Shown: in pieces, positions 53,185 to 64,000 of the stretch
How the letters are laid out: each line of letters starts with the position of its first letter
Numbering within the stretch: the first letter of the stretch is position 1
Assembly: GCA_947579605.1 (NCBI GenBank)
Contig: OX388313.1
Coordinates: forward strand, 28,585,214 to 28,649,213
Direction of reading: 5' to 3'
DNA from: Athripsodes cinereus
Taxonomy: Eukaryota > Arthropoda > Insecta > Trichoptera > Leptoceridae
DNA length: 64,000 bases
Position numbers and translations under genes: made by a program
Notes under the pieces: model-generated
Told to the model about the DNA's origin: nothing
Database searches by the model: none
What the model saw: only the letters and a program-made list of their open reading frames with translations

Positions 53185-55747
53185 CATTATAATAATAATA
53201 ATAATAATAATAAAGACAATTTATATTTGGCGCCGTTTAATGATCCGTGACCATCTCAAGGGCGCCATGACTTTTCTTGAAAAGCAGTGTCTTCAGCTTA
53301 CTCCTGAACGTTACAGTGGGCTGGTTCCTTCTTAAATCCGCTGGTAGTCGGTTCCACGCAGTTGGCCCCGCAACGCTAAAGCTCCTCTCTGCGAATTTGG
53401 AAGTGTTTGCCCTGTTGGGCTCCACAAGCTTGTTTACAGCGGTGGAAGCTGATCGCAGTGGTCGCCTCAGCGTTTCGTCGAGGGGACATAGCTCAGCGAG
53501 GCATAGAGGTGCTGTGCCGTTCAAGGCTTTGTGGACAGTGAGGCACAGCTTGAACTCTACTCTCTCTGGGACTCTAAGCCAGTGTAGCTCCTTAAGCAGT
53601 GGTGTGATGTGGCAGCGCTTGCTCTCTCTATAGATGGTCCTGGCAGCAGCATTAAAGGCCATTTGGAGACGATTCAGAAGGATCTGGGGCAGTCCTGTAC
53701 ATACGATGTTACAATAGTCTAGACGGGAGACGACGAAAGCGGCGACTAGACTCTTAACCGCGTCTACAGATAAGTGTCTTGATACTTGGTACAGTTGGCG
53801 AATATAAAAGAAAGCTGTGCTCACTGTCCTTGACACTTGAGCCTCCATAGAGAGTGCTCCATCCAGTAGGACGCCGAGAACAGATATGGTGCGCGATGGT
53901 GTTATATCAGTGCCGGAGACAGAGATTGGTTTGGTGTCTAAGAGATGTTGCCGTCCAGGAGAGGCGACCCACATAAATTCCGTCTTAGTTGGATTCAATT
54001 TAAGACGTCTCTGGGCCATTAAGTTCGAGAGTTTTGCCACACACTGGACAGTGGTAGCTACCAAGTTGTCTCTTTGATCCGGACTACAGAAGCCTACGAG
54101 GACACGATCGTCAGCGTATGCATAGTTTCGCAGGCCACACTCTTCCAGCAGGCGGTCAATGCATCCTATGTATAATATGAAAAGTACTGGACCCAGAACT
54201 GATCCTTGTGGAACTCCTTGAGTTACGATGTCTTCATCAGTTGAGCCAGATTCGACTTTTACAGACCACCTTCTATTGGTCAGGTAGGAGCGTAGCCATT
54301 CTAAGACGGTGCCGTTAAGATTGTATTCGATCTCCAGACATTGAAGGAGCATTTCATGTTCTACAGTGTCGAAGGCGGCGCTCATGTCAAGGACCGTTAC
54401 CAGACCGATGTTTCCTGATGCAACGCCCGCAATCAAGTCAGATGTCAGTCTTGTGAGGGCGGATTCGGTGGAGTGGTGTTTTCTGTATGCGAATTGGTGC
54501 TTTTGATACAAATCGTTACTCTCAAGGTAGGCTGTAAGCTGGGACGCTATGACACGCTCAAGCACCTTGGATAGAAATGGAAGATTGGAGATTGGTCGGA
54601 AGTTGGTTGCGTCGTCGGCATCAAGTGTTCTTTTTTTGAGTAAAGGAATGACATGCGACACTTTCCAAAGTGACGGCACAGTTCCACGCGTCAAAGAAAG
54701 ATTGAAAATACGTAAAATTAGTGGCAAGAGGAGGTCAAGATTTTCCTTTAACAATTGTGTGGGTACAGGATCAAGCTGACATTGTTTGTTGGGAGAATTT
54801 CCTATGGCTTTTCTGAGCTCTGTTTCAGATGCAGGTGTGAAAGTACTAAGATTATTGGAGCACGTTGTTGGAAGTGTGACCACGGTGTTGTGCTTTGGAA
54901 GGGATGCAGAGATCTCGTCGAGCTTCGTCTGGAATGCAGTCTTAAACTGATCAGCTCTCAAGTTTGTAGGCGTCGTAGATTTTTCCGTCTCCATGATTCC
55001 TTGTAAGTCTTGCCAAAGCTTCCTTGGATTATCTTTGTTGATGTTTATTCGCTCTCTCCAGAACCTAGACTTCACTTCCTCGATGAGTCTTCGGTATGTC
55101 CTTTGGGCGGAGGTCCAGGTGCTCCTAGACTCAGGTGTTCTTTGACGCCTATAGACTCTTTCAAGCTTGCGGACTTTGGCCTTTTCAGCTCTACACTCAG
55201 AGTTGAACCACAGCTGTCGAGGGTTATGAACTCTGACAGTTTTTGATGTAAATGGTGCAAGTTCATTCAAGATGTCGTGAAGCGTAGAGTTATACTGTTC
55301 TACAAGGTTATCTATGTCGTCGTTGGCATGAATGACATCAGAACATAATACCGAGCTCTGCAAGCGAGTTCGGAATGCATCAGGACAAAGATCTTGCCAT
55401 TGTCTTGAGGTGACAGTTGTATAGAGAGGCGGTGGAATAGTGACATGGAACCCTGAGACAAGAAGTCGATGGTCCGAGAGTCCCACATCAAGGACTGCGG
55501 TTGATGACGGAACAAAGTCCGTGCGTGTGATCAGTAAGTCGAGGATTCCTCCGGCATCGTGGGTAGAAGATGTAATATTCTGTCGGAGGCCGTGATCCTC
55601 CAGTAATTTAATAAATTTCTTTGCGTGGACGTCATTCTGTTTTTCTACGTGGATGTTAAAATCTCCCGTCAGTATGACTGGTATTGCAAAACGAGATGTG
55701 AGGTTCAGGATGGTAGTGACCTCGGTAAAAAAGTCAGACGTGGGTTT
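53185..55747 (-). mobile_element. L2/CR1-type retrotransposon, 5'-truncated
   Basis: The youngest-looking LINE here. 3' end on minus: short 3'UTR after the stop at 53237, then (TTA)n at 53188-53211, the microsatellite-type tail used by CR1/L2 relatives instead of poly(A). 5' end: an in-frame stop at 55748-55750 marks where similarity stops, inside the endonuclease domain. Confidence 0.85.
53237..55747 (-). CDS. LINE ORF2: endonuclease (partial) and reverse transcriptase
   Basis: Open for 836 codons; no start codon because the 5' end is missing. Numbering from 55747: partial APE-type endonuclease with ILTGDFN (about 25-31) and the GLSDHR motif (about 89-94); linker; RT palm with FRPISNLPFLSKVLERVI (about 380-400), VLDMSAAFDTVEH carrying the first catalytic Asp (about 450-462), QGVPQGSVLGPVLF (about 508-521) and AYADD (about 541-545); C-terminal region with HITPLLKELHWL and RSFSVAGPTAWNRLP (about 790-805), the latter typical of CR1/L2/Rex-group elements. 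No RNase H or zinc knuckle. Intact active-site residues but no complete endonuclease, so not autonomous. It copies RNA at a nicked target in the nucleus. Clade called from motifs, not a tree. Confidence 0.9.
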   Translation of the reverse strand, partial: KPTSDFFTEVTTILNLTSRFAIPVILTGDFNIHVEKQNDVHAKKFIKLLEDHGLRQNITSSTHDAGGILDLLITRTDFVPSSTAVLDVGLSDHRLLVSGFHVTIPPPLYTTVTSRQWQDLCPDAFRTRLQSSVLCSDVIHANDDIDNLVEQYNSTLHDILNELAPFTSKTVRVHNPRQLWFNSECRAEKAKVRKLERVYRRQRTPESRSTWTSAQRTYRRLIEEVKSRFWRERININKDNPRKLWQDLQGIMETEKSTTPTNLRADQFKTAFQTKLDEISASLPKHNTVVTLPTTCSNNLSTFTPASETELRKAIGNSPNKQCQLDPVPTQLLKENLDLLLPLILRIFNLSLTRGTVPSLWKVSHVIPLLKKRTLDADDATNFRPISNLPFLSKVLERVIASQLTAYLESNDLYQKHQFAYRKHHSTESALTRLTSDLIAGVASGNIGLVTVLDMSAAFDTVEHEMLLQCLEIEYNLNGTVLEWLRSYLTNRRWSVKVESGSTDEDIVTQGVPQGSVLGPVLFILYIGCIDRLLEECGLRNYAYADDRVLVGFCSPDQRDNLVATTVQCVAKLSNLMAQRRLKLNPTKTEFMWVASPGRQHLLDTKPISVSGTDITPSRTISVLGVLLDGALSMEAQVSRTVSTAFFYIRQLYQVSRHLSVDAVKSLVAAFVVSRLDYCNIVCTGLPQILLNRLQMAFNAAARTIYRESKRCHITPLLKELHWLRVPERVEFKLCLTVHKALNGTAPLCLAELCPLDETLRRPLRSASTAVNKLVEPNRANTSKFAERSFSVAGPTAWNRLPADLRRNQPTVTFRSKLKTLLFKKSHGALEMVTDH

Positions 55748-55750
55748 TCA

Positions 55751-56318
55751 CCAATTCCTTTTTTCTGTGGCAAGAATTTTATCAATTCAGATTGCTTTCA
55801 TTAATGGGGTCCCTCAGATCTGATTTTTTTTTAGTGTGGTGTAAATTTATAAAATACCAAATTTATCTTAAATTTTGAGATGTGCTATGCTACCCATCCT
55901 GTATGCCTTTTTATGTAACAAAAAGGACAACCCATCTTAACTTATGTAAAGAAACAAATTGTTTAATCTATACTATTTTAATAATACAGTGACCAGTGGG
56001 CCTAAAATGGGCACATTGAGCAATTCATCTACAATTCATATTTGGTGAAATGTTGCCGTTAAATTGTTTTACAATTCCTATTATGATTCATATAAAGTGG
56101 CCTTTTTAGCCCCCCTGGTTTTGACTTAAAAAGGCATTGTCAAACTATATATTATTGAAATAATAAACTTTATACCATTTGTAATTATTCACATATATTA
56201 ATATAGAGTTTTAGGAAATAAACGTCAACTCAATCGATAAGCCATGTGTTGACACCTCTCTTTTGAAAGAAGCAGTGATGGTATATGCAGAAATATATTT
56301 TTTATCAAGAGGATGTCT
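55751..56318. other. Intergenic with GTA trace
   Basis: GATGTGCTATGCTACCCATCCTG and GTAACAAAAAGGACAAC at 55875-55935 are GTA-repeat words. A GTTTAATG..CTCAGATC word just left is not assigned. No gene. Confidence 0.45.
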
Positions 56319-56445
56319 CTGATCAGGTTTCAATCCTGTGGATTGGTTTGCAGAAAATTTTTGCATCTTCGTTCCATTGCGCTCTATTCTGTCTGACCCT
56401 CAGCAGCTCATATCCTCGCAGAGATCATCGTGGTATTTATGATGT
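56319..56445 (-). pseudogene. RTE-like LINE 3' tip, diverged
   Basis: CAATCCTGTGGATTGGTTTGC, GCATCTTCGTTCCATTGCGCTC and CAGCAGCTCATATCCTC parallel the family-B 3' tip (CAATCCATTGGATTGGTCTGC...) but diverge more; a sister family is likely. Confidence 0.55.
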
Positions 56446-59400
56446 GGGTTTGGTTACGGCATAGAGTAAATTTAATAATGCTATGGTTTAAGGGAATATA
56501 TGAATAATGAAACAAAAGATGATTTATTTTCCATAAAAAGATGTTTATTTATCAGATGTATAAAAAAGGGCACTTGTTCTGATAACCTATTTTAAAGTAA
56601 AGTTTATAAAGGTTTATAAAAATGTATTTTAAAAACAATGGCTTTTGTGTAAATATTTAAATTATTTTATGATTGGTTGACTAAAGACTGACAAAAATGT
56701 AATTATTGTCAATCATAAAAAAAAATACTTAAATTAAGTACCATTAAAAGTCGACACATAAAAGAAAGACAAATTTTATAAGTAATTATTGGCATCTTTT
56801 TAATTATTTTTTTTAACAATTTTTCACATTGGCAAGTATTTTTTATTTATTATTTATGCTACTAAAAAAAACAAACAATTACAAGGTATTCCAATCCGTA
56901 TGAAAGTCTAAAAAAACAAAAAAGTAATAAAATATTTATTATATTTCATAAAAAAAATCAGAGACTTATATTGTCAAGAAACAGAATGAATTTGACAGTT
57001 TTTTTAATAATGTTTTATTTATTTATTTTTTAAATGTATAATAATATATATGATAATAGTAAAAATGTTATAAATACCTACTACAAATAATCAATATAAC
57101 TAGAATTATTTAATAAAATCGCTAGTAACTAGTTTCTTAAATAATTAAGTATTTTATTAAATATTATTTTTATTATTCAAAAATTCTAAGAAATGCAAAA
57201 AATCGTGTAGTTTTTTTCGACACTATTATTATTATTGTTTTTTTATCATACATTTATGTATGTAAGTATTAATGAGGTTTATTTATTTATTTTTATTCAA
57301 CACATTATATAGTTTATGTTGACAATAATGATATTTGATAAGTATCCAAATGTTCAAGAAGCAGAAATATTTTAAAATAACTAAATTAAATGTTAAATAA
57401 ACATATTATTATGAAATATCATACAATAATTAAAAAAATATTATTCATATATATGTAAATTATATAGTGGTATAAATATATTAACTATTAAAAAATGCAA
57501 TGAAAATATTATAAATTTTAAATAAATTTAAATTTCTGCTAATCGAACCATTTGGATATAATATTTTTTATTGGCAAAAAATATTTATAAAATAATAAAA
57601 AATAATAATTGCATATTAAAAAGTGTACACGTCGAAAATAATTAAAAGAAAATAATTAACAATAACGATTTTTTTGACATTAATAATAATAATATATATT
57701 TATTATTATTATATATGTGGCAAAACTATATTTAAAAATAATATACCTAAAAATAAATACAAATTATTAGTTAATTTAAATGACTCTCAGTCAAAGGGAT
57801 TTGACATTTGTATGCATTTTAAAGCTTATTTTTTTATTTTAAATGATAATAAAAAAAAACTTTTTTTCTTAAAATGCAACTAATGTCATATTTAATTAAT
57901 TTTGATTTAATGAAACTTGTAAATTGTAAAGTTGATTAAAATGGCATAAATATTACTAAAATATCCCATCAACTAAGAGTCTGGCAAAGTAATTACTTAT
58001 ATATTTAAAATATATATAAAAAATAAATAAGATTGGTTTTCATGATTATAAAAAAAATAACAATCAATCATAATAAAGTCACCAGGCACAAATAAAAATC
58101 AAGCAATCATTTTGAAAAAGAAAAAATAAATAATTACAAAAATTGGACAAAATTATGAGCGATGTACAATAAGCAAAAAAATATATATATAATAGCATTG
58201 ATGTGTTTCGTTTGTATTTAAAATCTACAGAACTATTGTTTATTTATTTATTTTTTTAAAAAAGGCTGAATACATCCCTCCATTTATAATAATGAAAAAA
58301 TATGCAATTTATAAATTCATTATTAAAAAATCTAAACTTAATAATAATTAATTATCAAGAAATCATATATATTTAATATAATATAAACACTACATAATAT
58401 TTATTAATTTTATAAAATTTCAAGATTTTTTTATCAGTTTGGCACCCATGTATCAAAAAAAATTATAAATAGCAAAAAAAATCTACCATTTTTTATATTA
58501 TATTATATGGTGTACATATATCAAAAAGAGTATATAAATCTACAGTGTAAAAATGTAAAAAATTGACTTGATAATATTATTTTAATATATTGTTTATTTA
58601 TTTATATTTATTTTTACATTTCAAATGTATGATAATAATTGTCACAAAACAATTTTTTATGTCTTGATTAAATTTTTGCTTTTGGCAATGATGAGAATAT
58701 TCATTATGATCTGTTTAAATAATAAAAAAAATATATTTAATTACAAATATATATAAAATAAATACAGCACAATAAAAATATAATAATAATAATTTATTTA
58801 CAACACAAATAATTATATTTTATTAAGATTTTTTAATTCTCAAAATGTACTGTGAAATTTATGTTTTGAAATTGGTGTACCTAAAAAAATATTAAAAATA
58901 TGATGATACTAATGATTTTGAACACAACAAGGTAGGTATTGTTAATTTGTTAAAAAAAAACTTATGACTAATTTTTTTTAACATCTTTTCAAGATTTCAA
59001 TTTCAAAATTTCTTACTTGAAAAAAGTGACAAATATTTTTTTAATTTATTTAAGTAATTAATTGTTGTTTAAATGAAATACTGTTGAATTAATTTTCCAA
59101 TTCCTGCTCACAAAATCAAGTCCACTAAAAGAAATCTTATATAAATTAATAGGACCAGAGAAATTAAGTTTTAATAATTAAAAATATATTCTAAATTTCC
59201 ATAACTATATTCAGTCACAGATTATAAAACTATATGTATATATAAAAAATTAAAATATGACATTTAGAAACAAAATAAAAATTACATAAATAATAAAAAA
59301 AAAATTAAAAATATGAGCAATTTTTTTTTATCAAATCAGACTAAAAAAACATTTTTTTTTTATTATAGTCAATAATAAAAATTATTAATCTTCAGTGTTT

Positions 59401-59726
59401 CCGGAAGTAGTAAAGTAAATAAAATTATAATATGGCAACACGCAAATTTCGTTGTCAAAATAATAATACCATTTAATTTAAGAACAAAAAATAAAATAAA
59501 AATCGCACACACTCAAATCGACATAACAAAATATTATTATTTTTTAATTTCCCTACATAACGTATAAAATTATTATTTTACTACATTCAGTGAGTTTTTC
59601 AAAAACACAATTTATTTTCTTTATTTTTAAAATATTATATTGTTTATATAATATAATAAAATAAACACAAAATCACAGAGACACTCGGCCATATTAGTTT
59701 TATTTTTGTTTCGCCTAATTATTCGT
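56446..59726 (-). other. 3.2-kb AT-rich tract, probable 3'UTR of mucin gene
   Basis: Extremely A/T-rich with many ATTATT, TTTATT and homopolymer runs and none of the window's interspersed repeats, unlike every other stretch of this length. It directly follows the stop codon at 59727. Many AATAAA complements (TTTATT) are present, so the transcript end cannot be placed. Long AU-rich 3'UTR is the preferred reading; intergenic DNA is the alternative. Confidence 0.45.
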
Positions 59727-62700
59727 TCATCTTCTTCTTCTCTGTGTCGCTGCAACGGCTATCATTTGTCTAAGCATTGGTTCTGGTGTACATTTCTTAG
59801 GATCGCACTTCATCTGGCCATCGGCACCGCATCTGAAAGAAATAATAAAGACAAATTGAATTAATACTACTACTATCCCAACACGGCATATTCCACAAGT
59901 GTCCTCTTCGTGTCAACAAAAAAAATAAGGCGTTCAAGATGGGTAGCAAACCTTATTGCTAAATTTAAGATGTAAAATTATTCCAATATGGATGAAACAC
60001 ATTCATTACATTTTTTTAAACAATATGAATCTGGGTCAGAAATTAGCACCAATACTCCCCAAATACCCTTGCAGTGAGCAATATGCTTGTGAAGATGGAG
60101 TAGACTGGCAGCTGTAGGGATCCAACCCAGGATTTTTTAATTAAAAGCGCGAGACCCTACCCACCAGGCCACCAATCATATCAAATTTATCTGTGCTCCG
60201 AGGAACCCCTGACAAAGAATAAGTCACCCATTTTTTCAAAGGTTTCGAGTGATTGCAAAAGACAGGTGTTAGGAAAACATCGTCCATTAGATATTTTTGA
60301 TTCAATGATTAAGGATAAATGGAGCATGAGGGATCTAATATATTATTTTAGGGAATATAATATCTTCTTTCGGTGTGTTTGATGTACATATATGTCAATA
60401 ATTAATTGAAAATAATAATATGTGACTGATGAATACTTACATGCAGTGCAAGCAAGGTCCAGATGTTTGTTTAATTATTTCTCCTACTTTATATACATGT
60501 CCGTCTATTTGACAGCCTCGCCTCTGCGCCTGCCCCTTGTAAGCGTGAGATAAGAAGTGTGGTGGGAGTGTAGTAGTGGTTGTAGTTGTCGTGGTTGTGA
60601 CATTCAGTACTGTAGCCATCGACACTGGACACTCATACCTCGGACAGCAGAAGCCTTGAATAGGTTCCTCACGACAATGCTGAATAGGAGGTGGACAACT
60701 TTGCTGTAAGCAAATGATATCACTTCTAAAGCAGAAACAGAAATCACAAGGATCGTCTCTTGGTATTTGTTGAGCTGACACGTAGACGTGTCCTCCATAT
60801 CTACAAGTTCCAGGACCAAATGTTTCCCCGTCATCATAATCGCCATCACCTCCAGACGACCCGTATGAAGCAGGGAAGTCTGGCAGTTGTGGTTCATGTA
60901 CTTGATGTTGATCTTCATCTTCATCCACACTAGGTAATGCTGGAATTTCTGGTTCCTCTTCAGCTGCGATTGTCGTGTGTTTGGAAGTTGTATCTGGTTT
61001 GGATGTTGATCTCTCCAGGAATGGAATTTTGGATGTGATGTAATCGATAATGTAATCAGTAGTGGATTGAACTGCTGGTTGTGGTGTAGATTCAGCATGT
61101 GGCTGTTCAGTGGAATCTGCATGTGGTACAATATGGACAGTTGTTTCTGCCTGTGGTTGAATTGTAGTTTCAGCTGGTGATTGAGTGGTAGCTTCTGCGA
61201 GGGATTCTGGCGTTGTTTCAATATGAGGCTCTATTGGTGTTTCATCATGTGGGTGCCCATCGACATCTGGTTGCGATTCGACTGGTTTCTCTTCTTGTGG
61301 ATGAACAGGTACTTCACCTTCATGTTGTGGTGTAACCTCTTCGTGTGATTCTGAAGACTCATCATGGTCAGGATGAGCTGTACTCTCTACATGAGATCTC
61401 TCTGTTGAATATGTTTCTTCTGCTGCACTTGGTGTTGATGATTTTGTATCTGGCTGAATTGTACTCTCTCTGTGTGGTTGAACTGTTACTTCTTCTTGTG
61501 GTGCAACTGTCTCCTCGTGAGGTTGAATTGTTGTTTCGGCTTGTGGTTGTACAGTTGTTGTTGCATGCGGTTGTGCAGTAGTTTCTGCATGTGGTTGATC
61601 TGTTGCATCAGCATGTGGTTGTAATGTTGTTTCGACAATTTCGTCATGAATTGAGCTAATTGTGGTTTGTTCTTGTGGTTGTTCCGGATGTTTCACATGT
61701 GGGTGAGCACTTGTTTCAGTGTGTGGTTGTTCCGTTGTTTCTGCATGAGGTTGTGCAGTAGTTTCTGCATGTGGTTGATCTGTTGCATCAGCATGTGGTT
61801 GTAATGTTGTTTCGACAATTTCATCATGAATTGAGCTAATTGTGGTTTGTTCTTGTGGTTGTTCCGGATGTTTCACATGTGGGTGAGCACTTGTTTCAGT
61901 GTGTGGTTGTTCCGTTGTTTCTGCATGAGGTTGAACTGTAGTTTCTGCATGAGGTAGAACTGTAGTCTCTGCGTGAGATTGTACTGTTGTTGCATGAGGT
62001 TGAACAGTCGTTTCTGTATGAGACTGAGTAGTTCCATCTTGTGGTTGAGCTGGATGTTCCTCTTTATCGTAATCTGGAGAAACAGTTGTTTCTATGTGTG
62101 AAACGTCTTGCATCTGAGTAGTATGTTTCACATCTGACTGGTCAATGTGTGGTTCGGCAGTTGTCTCAGCTTGTGGTTCAACAGTTATTTCAGCATGTGG
62201 ATGTGGACTAGTTCTTTCGTGTGGTTGAATAGTTGATTCTTTTTGAGGTTGGAGTGTTGTTTCTGGCGATGGTTCAACCGTTGTGTGTGATTGATCTGGA
62301 GTTTCTGATGATATTTCATCTTGAGGTTGAACTATAACCTCATCTTTAGGTATTTCAGTAGATTCATCGTGCGCTTGTGTTGTATCTGGAACACTGGGAG
62401 AAACAGTTATTTCATGATCGCTACCCACATCCTGTGGTTGAATAGTTGTTTCAGCTTGTGGTGGCACAGTTGCTTTGACATGAGCTTGTGTGGTAGTTTC
62501 TGCATGCAGCTGTACAGTTGTTTCTCCTTGAGATATTTCTGTTTGGGATTGAGTGGTACTATGTAGATGAACTTGAGTAGTTTCAGCATGAGGTTGAGGG
62601 GAAGTCTCCGAATGTTCATCAGCGTGAGCAGGCATTTCAGTTGGTTTTACTATTTTCTGATCAGAATCTACACTCTCAGGTAATTGTTGTTCTTTGTCTT

Positions 62701-64000
62701 CATCGCTATATCTATCTCCAACAGATCCATCTGTTGTTACACTTACTTCTGGTTCTACAGGTTTTTCAGTAAGATCTAATGTATGATCATCAGATTCTGG
62801 TTTCTTCTTGTCACTGATAATGGCAATCTCAGTATGTAATTCCATTTCTTCGACAGAAGAGCTGGTGTCTTGCTCCACGGACTTCAATGTTGTAGGTGCA
62901 ACTTCACTAGGTTCAATTGATTTGTCTTCATCCTCAACAGGTTTTTCTGTAAATTGATTGACATCATCCACTGCACTGACTTGTGGTGTTGTGTGTTTAT
63001 CTTCTTGAGAAACATCAGAAGGCACATCAGTATGTTTGACTGAACTGCTTGTAGTCAGCTCATTTTCATCTGATTCCTCTGATGCAACCTCATGACTAGA
63101 AGGAGTGGTTTGCTGTCCTGCTTTAGGTGTGAATACGAAAGTTGTAGGTCTAGCATCAGTGCTTGATTGAGTATGTTCATCTTGTTTGTCTATTTCTGTA
63201 GTTGGATATTCTTTCTCATCTAATATCACTACATCAGGCTTCAAATCATGTTCATCAGTTTCGGTAGATACTTTGTCGGTTGTTTCAATAATGGTTGGAG
63301 TATGTTCTTTATCTTCAGATACACCACTCGGTGAAGTATGATCATCGCGATGCTCAGCCACAGTAGTAAATTCTTGGTCAGAGGTTGACGGTGGAGTGGT
63401 TTCGTGGTGGTCGAGAACTTCGCTTGACTCAGTTTTCTCATCTTGTTCAGCGGGATGTGCAATTTTCTCAGTCACTTGCTCATCATCTTTGTGAATTTCG
63501 GTGTGTTCGAGAATTGTTGCCGTTGTGATATCATGATCTTTGTCTATAATATCTGATGATGGGGTGACTGGATGATCAGGTTTCTTTGGTTCTTCTTCTG
63601 ATGGGCTGTAAACTTCGGTTGTTTGTGGTTGAGATTCTTCTTTATCATCTGTGTAACTTGGTTTAGCTTCCCCGTGGTCTGGTTTTTGGGTTTCGACTTC
63701 ACTAGAAACTTCCGCGGAGGATACATCATCATGTTCGGTGTCTTCAGCTGGTTTTTCAGTTTCAGACTTTTGTGTCACAGTTTCTGAATCAGGTTCTTGT
63801 AATGTTTCTGTAACAGCGCTTATTTCTGGTTCTCCAATCTTATCTTTAGATAAATCTTCCTCAGTTTTGTCAGCAGGTTCTGATAACTTGGACACATCCA
63901 AAACTCTTACTGTTGTGGGAGCTTCGTAACTTACATGATCTTCTGATTCATCAACAGTTGGTTTTTTGGAGCCTTCTTCCTCAATTTCTTGAATAGATTC
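59727..64000 (-). CDS. Mucin-like secreted/matrix protein with VWC domains (C-terminal part)
   Basis: Two exons seen: 60441 to beyond 64000, and 59727-59832. Donor CAT|GTAAGT, acceptor TTTCTTTCAG, phase preserved: ...GPCLHCI joins CGADGQMKCDPKKCTPEP, ending RRRR and stop. The large exon is open to the window edge with no start codon. From N to C: an acidic S/T/P/E-rich region; a Thr/Pro/His region of QPHAETT-like units (about 61130-62500) including a 60-residue tandem duplication; an acidic EEPEIPALPSVDEDEDQ linker; a 10-Cys VWC domain (about 60625-60812, from GTCRYGG to FCCPRYEC); a Thr run; a second VWC (RGCQIDGHVY.. into the last exon). Likely extracellular and O-glycosylated. Insect tenectin is a candidate identity, but other VWC mucins fit; hence no symbol. 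No signal peptide visible as the start is outside. Confidence 0.85.
59865..59985 (-). repeat. GTA repeat in intron
   Basis: TACTACTACTATCCCAACACGG, TTCCACAAGTGTCCTCTTCG, CAAGATGGGTAGCAAACC and TTGCTAAATTTAAGATGTAAAA (in order). Confidence 0.7.
60085..60182 (-). repeat. Diverged tRNA-derived SINE
   Basis: The reverse complement has an A-box-like TGGTGGCCTGGTGGGTAGGG and a weak B box GGTTGGATCCC, in SINE spacing. Not clearly SINE-1 or SINE-2. Confidence 0.5.
60188..60310 (+). repeat. GTA repeat fragment in intron
   Basis: TGCTCCGAGGAACCCCTG, GTTTCGAGTGATTGCAAAAG and ACAGGTGTTAGGAAAACATC: the 5' half in forward orientation. Confidence 0.6.
61562..61933 (-). repeat. 180-bp tandem duplication in mucin exon
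   Basis: 61562-61753 matches 61742-61933 at an offset of exactly 180 bp, with only one or two substitutions in the core (for example G at 61643 against A at 61823). It adds 60 residues in frame (KHPEQPQEQTTISSIHDEIV is the unique core). Confidence 0.95.

Larger units (their letters stand above)
59833..60440 (-). other. Intron of mucin gene, repeat-filled
   Basis: 608 bp with GT..AG ends on minus. It holds a GTA repeat (59865-59985, minus, next to a TACTACTACTA tail), a diverged tRNA-like SINE (about 60085-60180) and another GTA fragment (60188-60310, plus). Confidence 0.85.

Noticed and set aside
53277..53633. 118-codon plus-strand frame and others opposite the LINE ORF
   Set aside because: Shadows of the strongly coding minus-strand LINE ORF2.
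60604..61221. 205-codon minus-strand frame inside the mucin exon
   Set aside because: Alternate frame of the mucin exon produced by its repetitive codons (Met/Asn/Gln/Leu rich); the VWC domain fixes the real frame.

Overview
This is a piece of an insect nuclear genome: AT-rich, with spliced genes, very low gene density and dense transposable elements. The non-LTR, mariner, hAT, Helitron and tRNA-derived SINE types fit a holometabolous insect such as a moth or beetle, but the order cannot be fixed from the window alone. Most open reading frames are short and random, or are dead transposon pieces.

Two host genes are supported. A ubiquitin-conjugating enzyme E2 G2 (Ubc7 type) lies on + at 45797-46309 as one uninterrupted coding exon behind a likely 5'UTR intron (44373-45777). 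A large secreted or matrix mucin-like protein with two VWC domains lies on - from 64000 (its 5' part is outside the window) down to a stop at 59727, with a 608-bp intron. A very AT-rich 3.2 kb follows and is probably, at least in part, its 3'UTR.

Layout. 1-10 kb: RT fragments, inverted-repeat elements and the start of a very common ~250-bp repeat ('GTA repeat', about 20 copies across the window). 10.9-12.6 kb: a non-autonomous Helitron carrying a SINE, a TIR element and a LINE stub, followed by an R1/jockey-type LINE 3' end. 13-20 kb: minisatellites, a hAT MITE with perfect 8-bp target duplication, and RT relics. 20-27 kb: palindromic elements, a LINE 3' end, a second hAT MITE, and a foldback locus built of 20-bp-period arrays in opposite orientations. 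28-36 kb: LINE and SINE fragments. 36.6-43.4 kb: a TIR element, then a deep transposon nest (LINE > hAT > mariner > two further elements). 43.9-44.1 kb: a 38-bp tandem array just upstream of the E2 gene. 47-53 kb: hAT and pogo-type MITEs, SINEs and a second Helitron. 53.2-55.7 kb: the most intact mobile element, a 5'-truncated L2/CR1-type retrotransposon with an open 836-codon frame. 56.3-64 kb: AT-rich tract and the mucin gene.

The most unusual items are the element at 40542-42330, which encodes an arthropod protein family I recognise only as uncharacterised; the 20-bp phased inverted arrays at 25.4-26.5 kb, with a matching periodic patch at 16.2 kb; a 35-nt stem-loop present twice with a compensatory base-pair change; and the nest whose target duplications give an insertion order. 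I see no prokaryotic features, CRISPR arrays, rRNA or bona fide tRNA genes.
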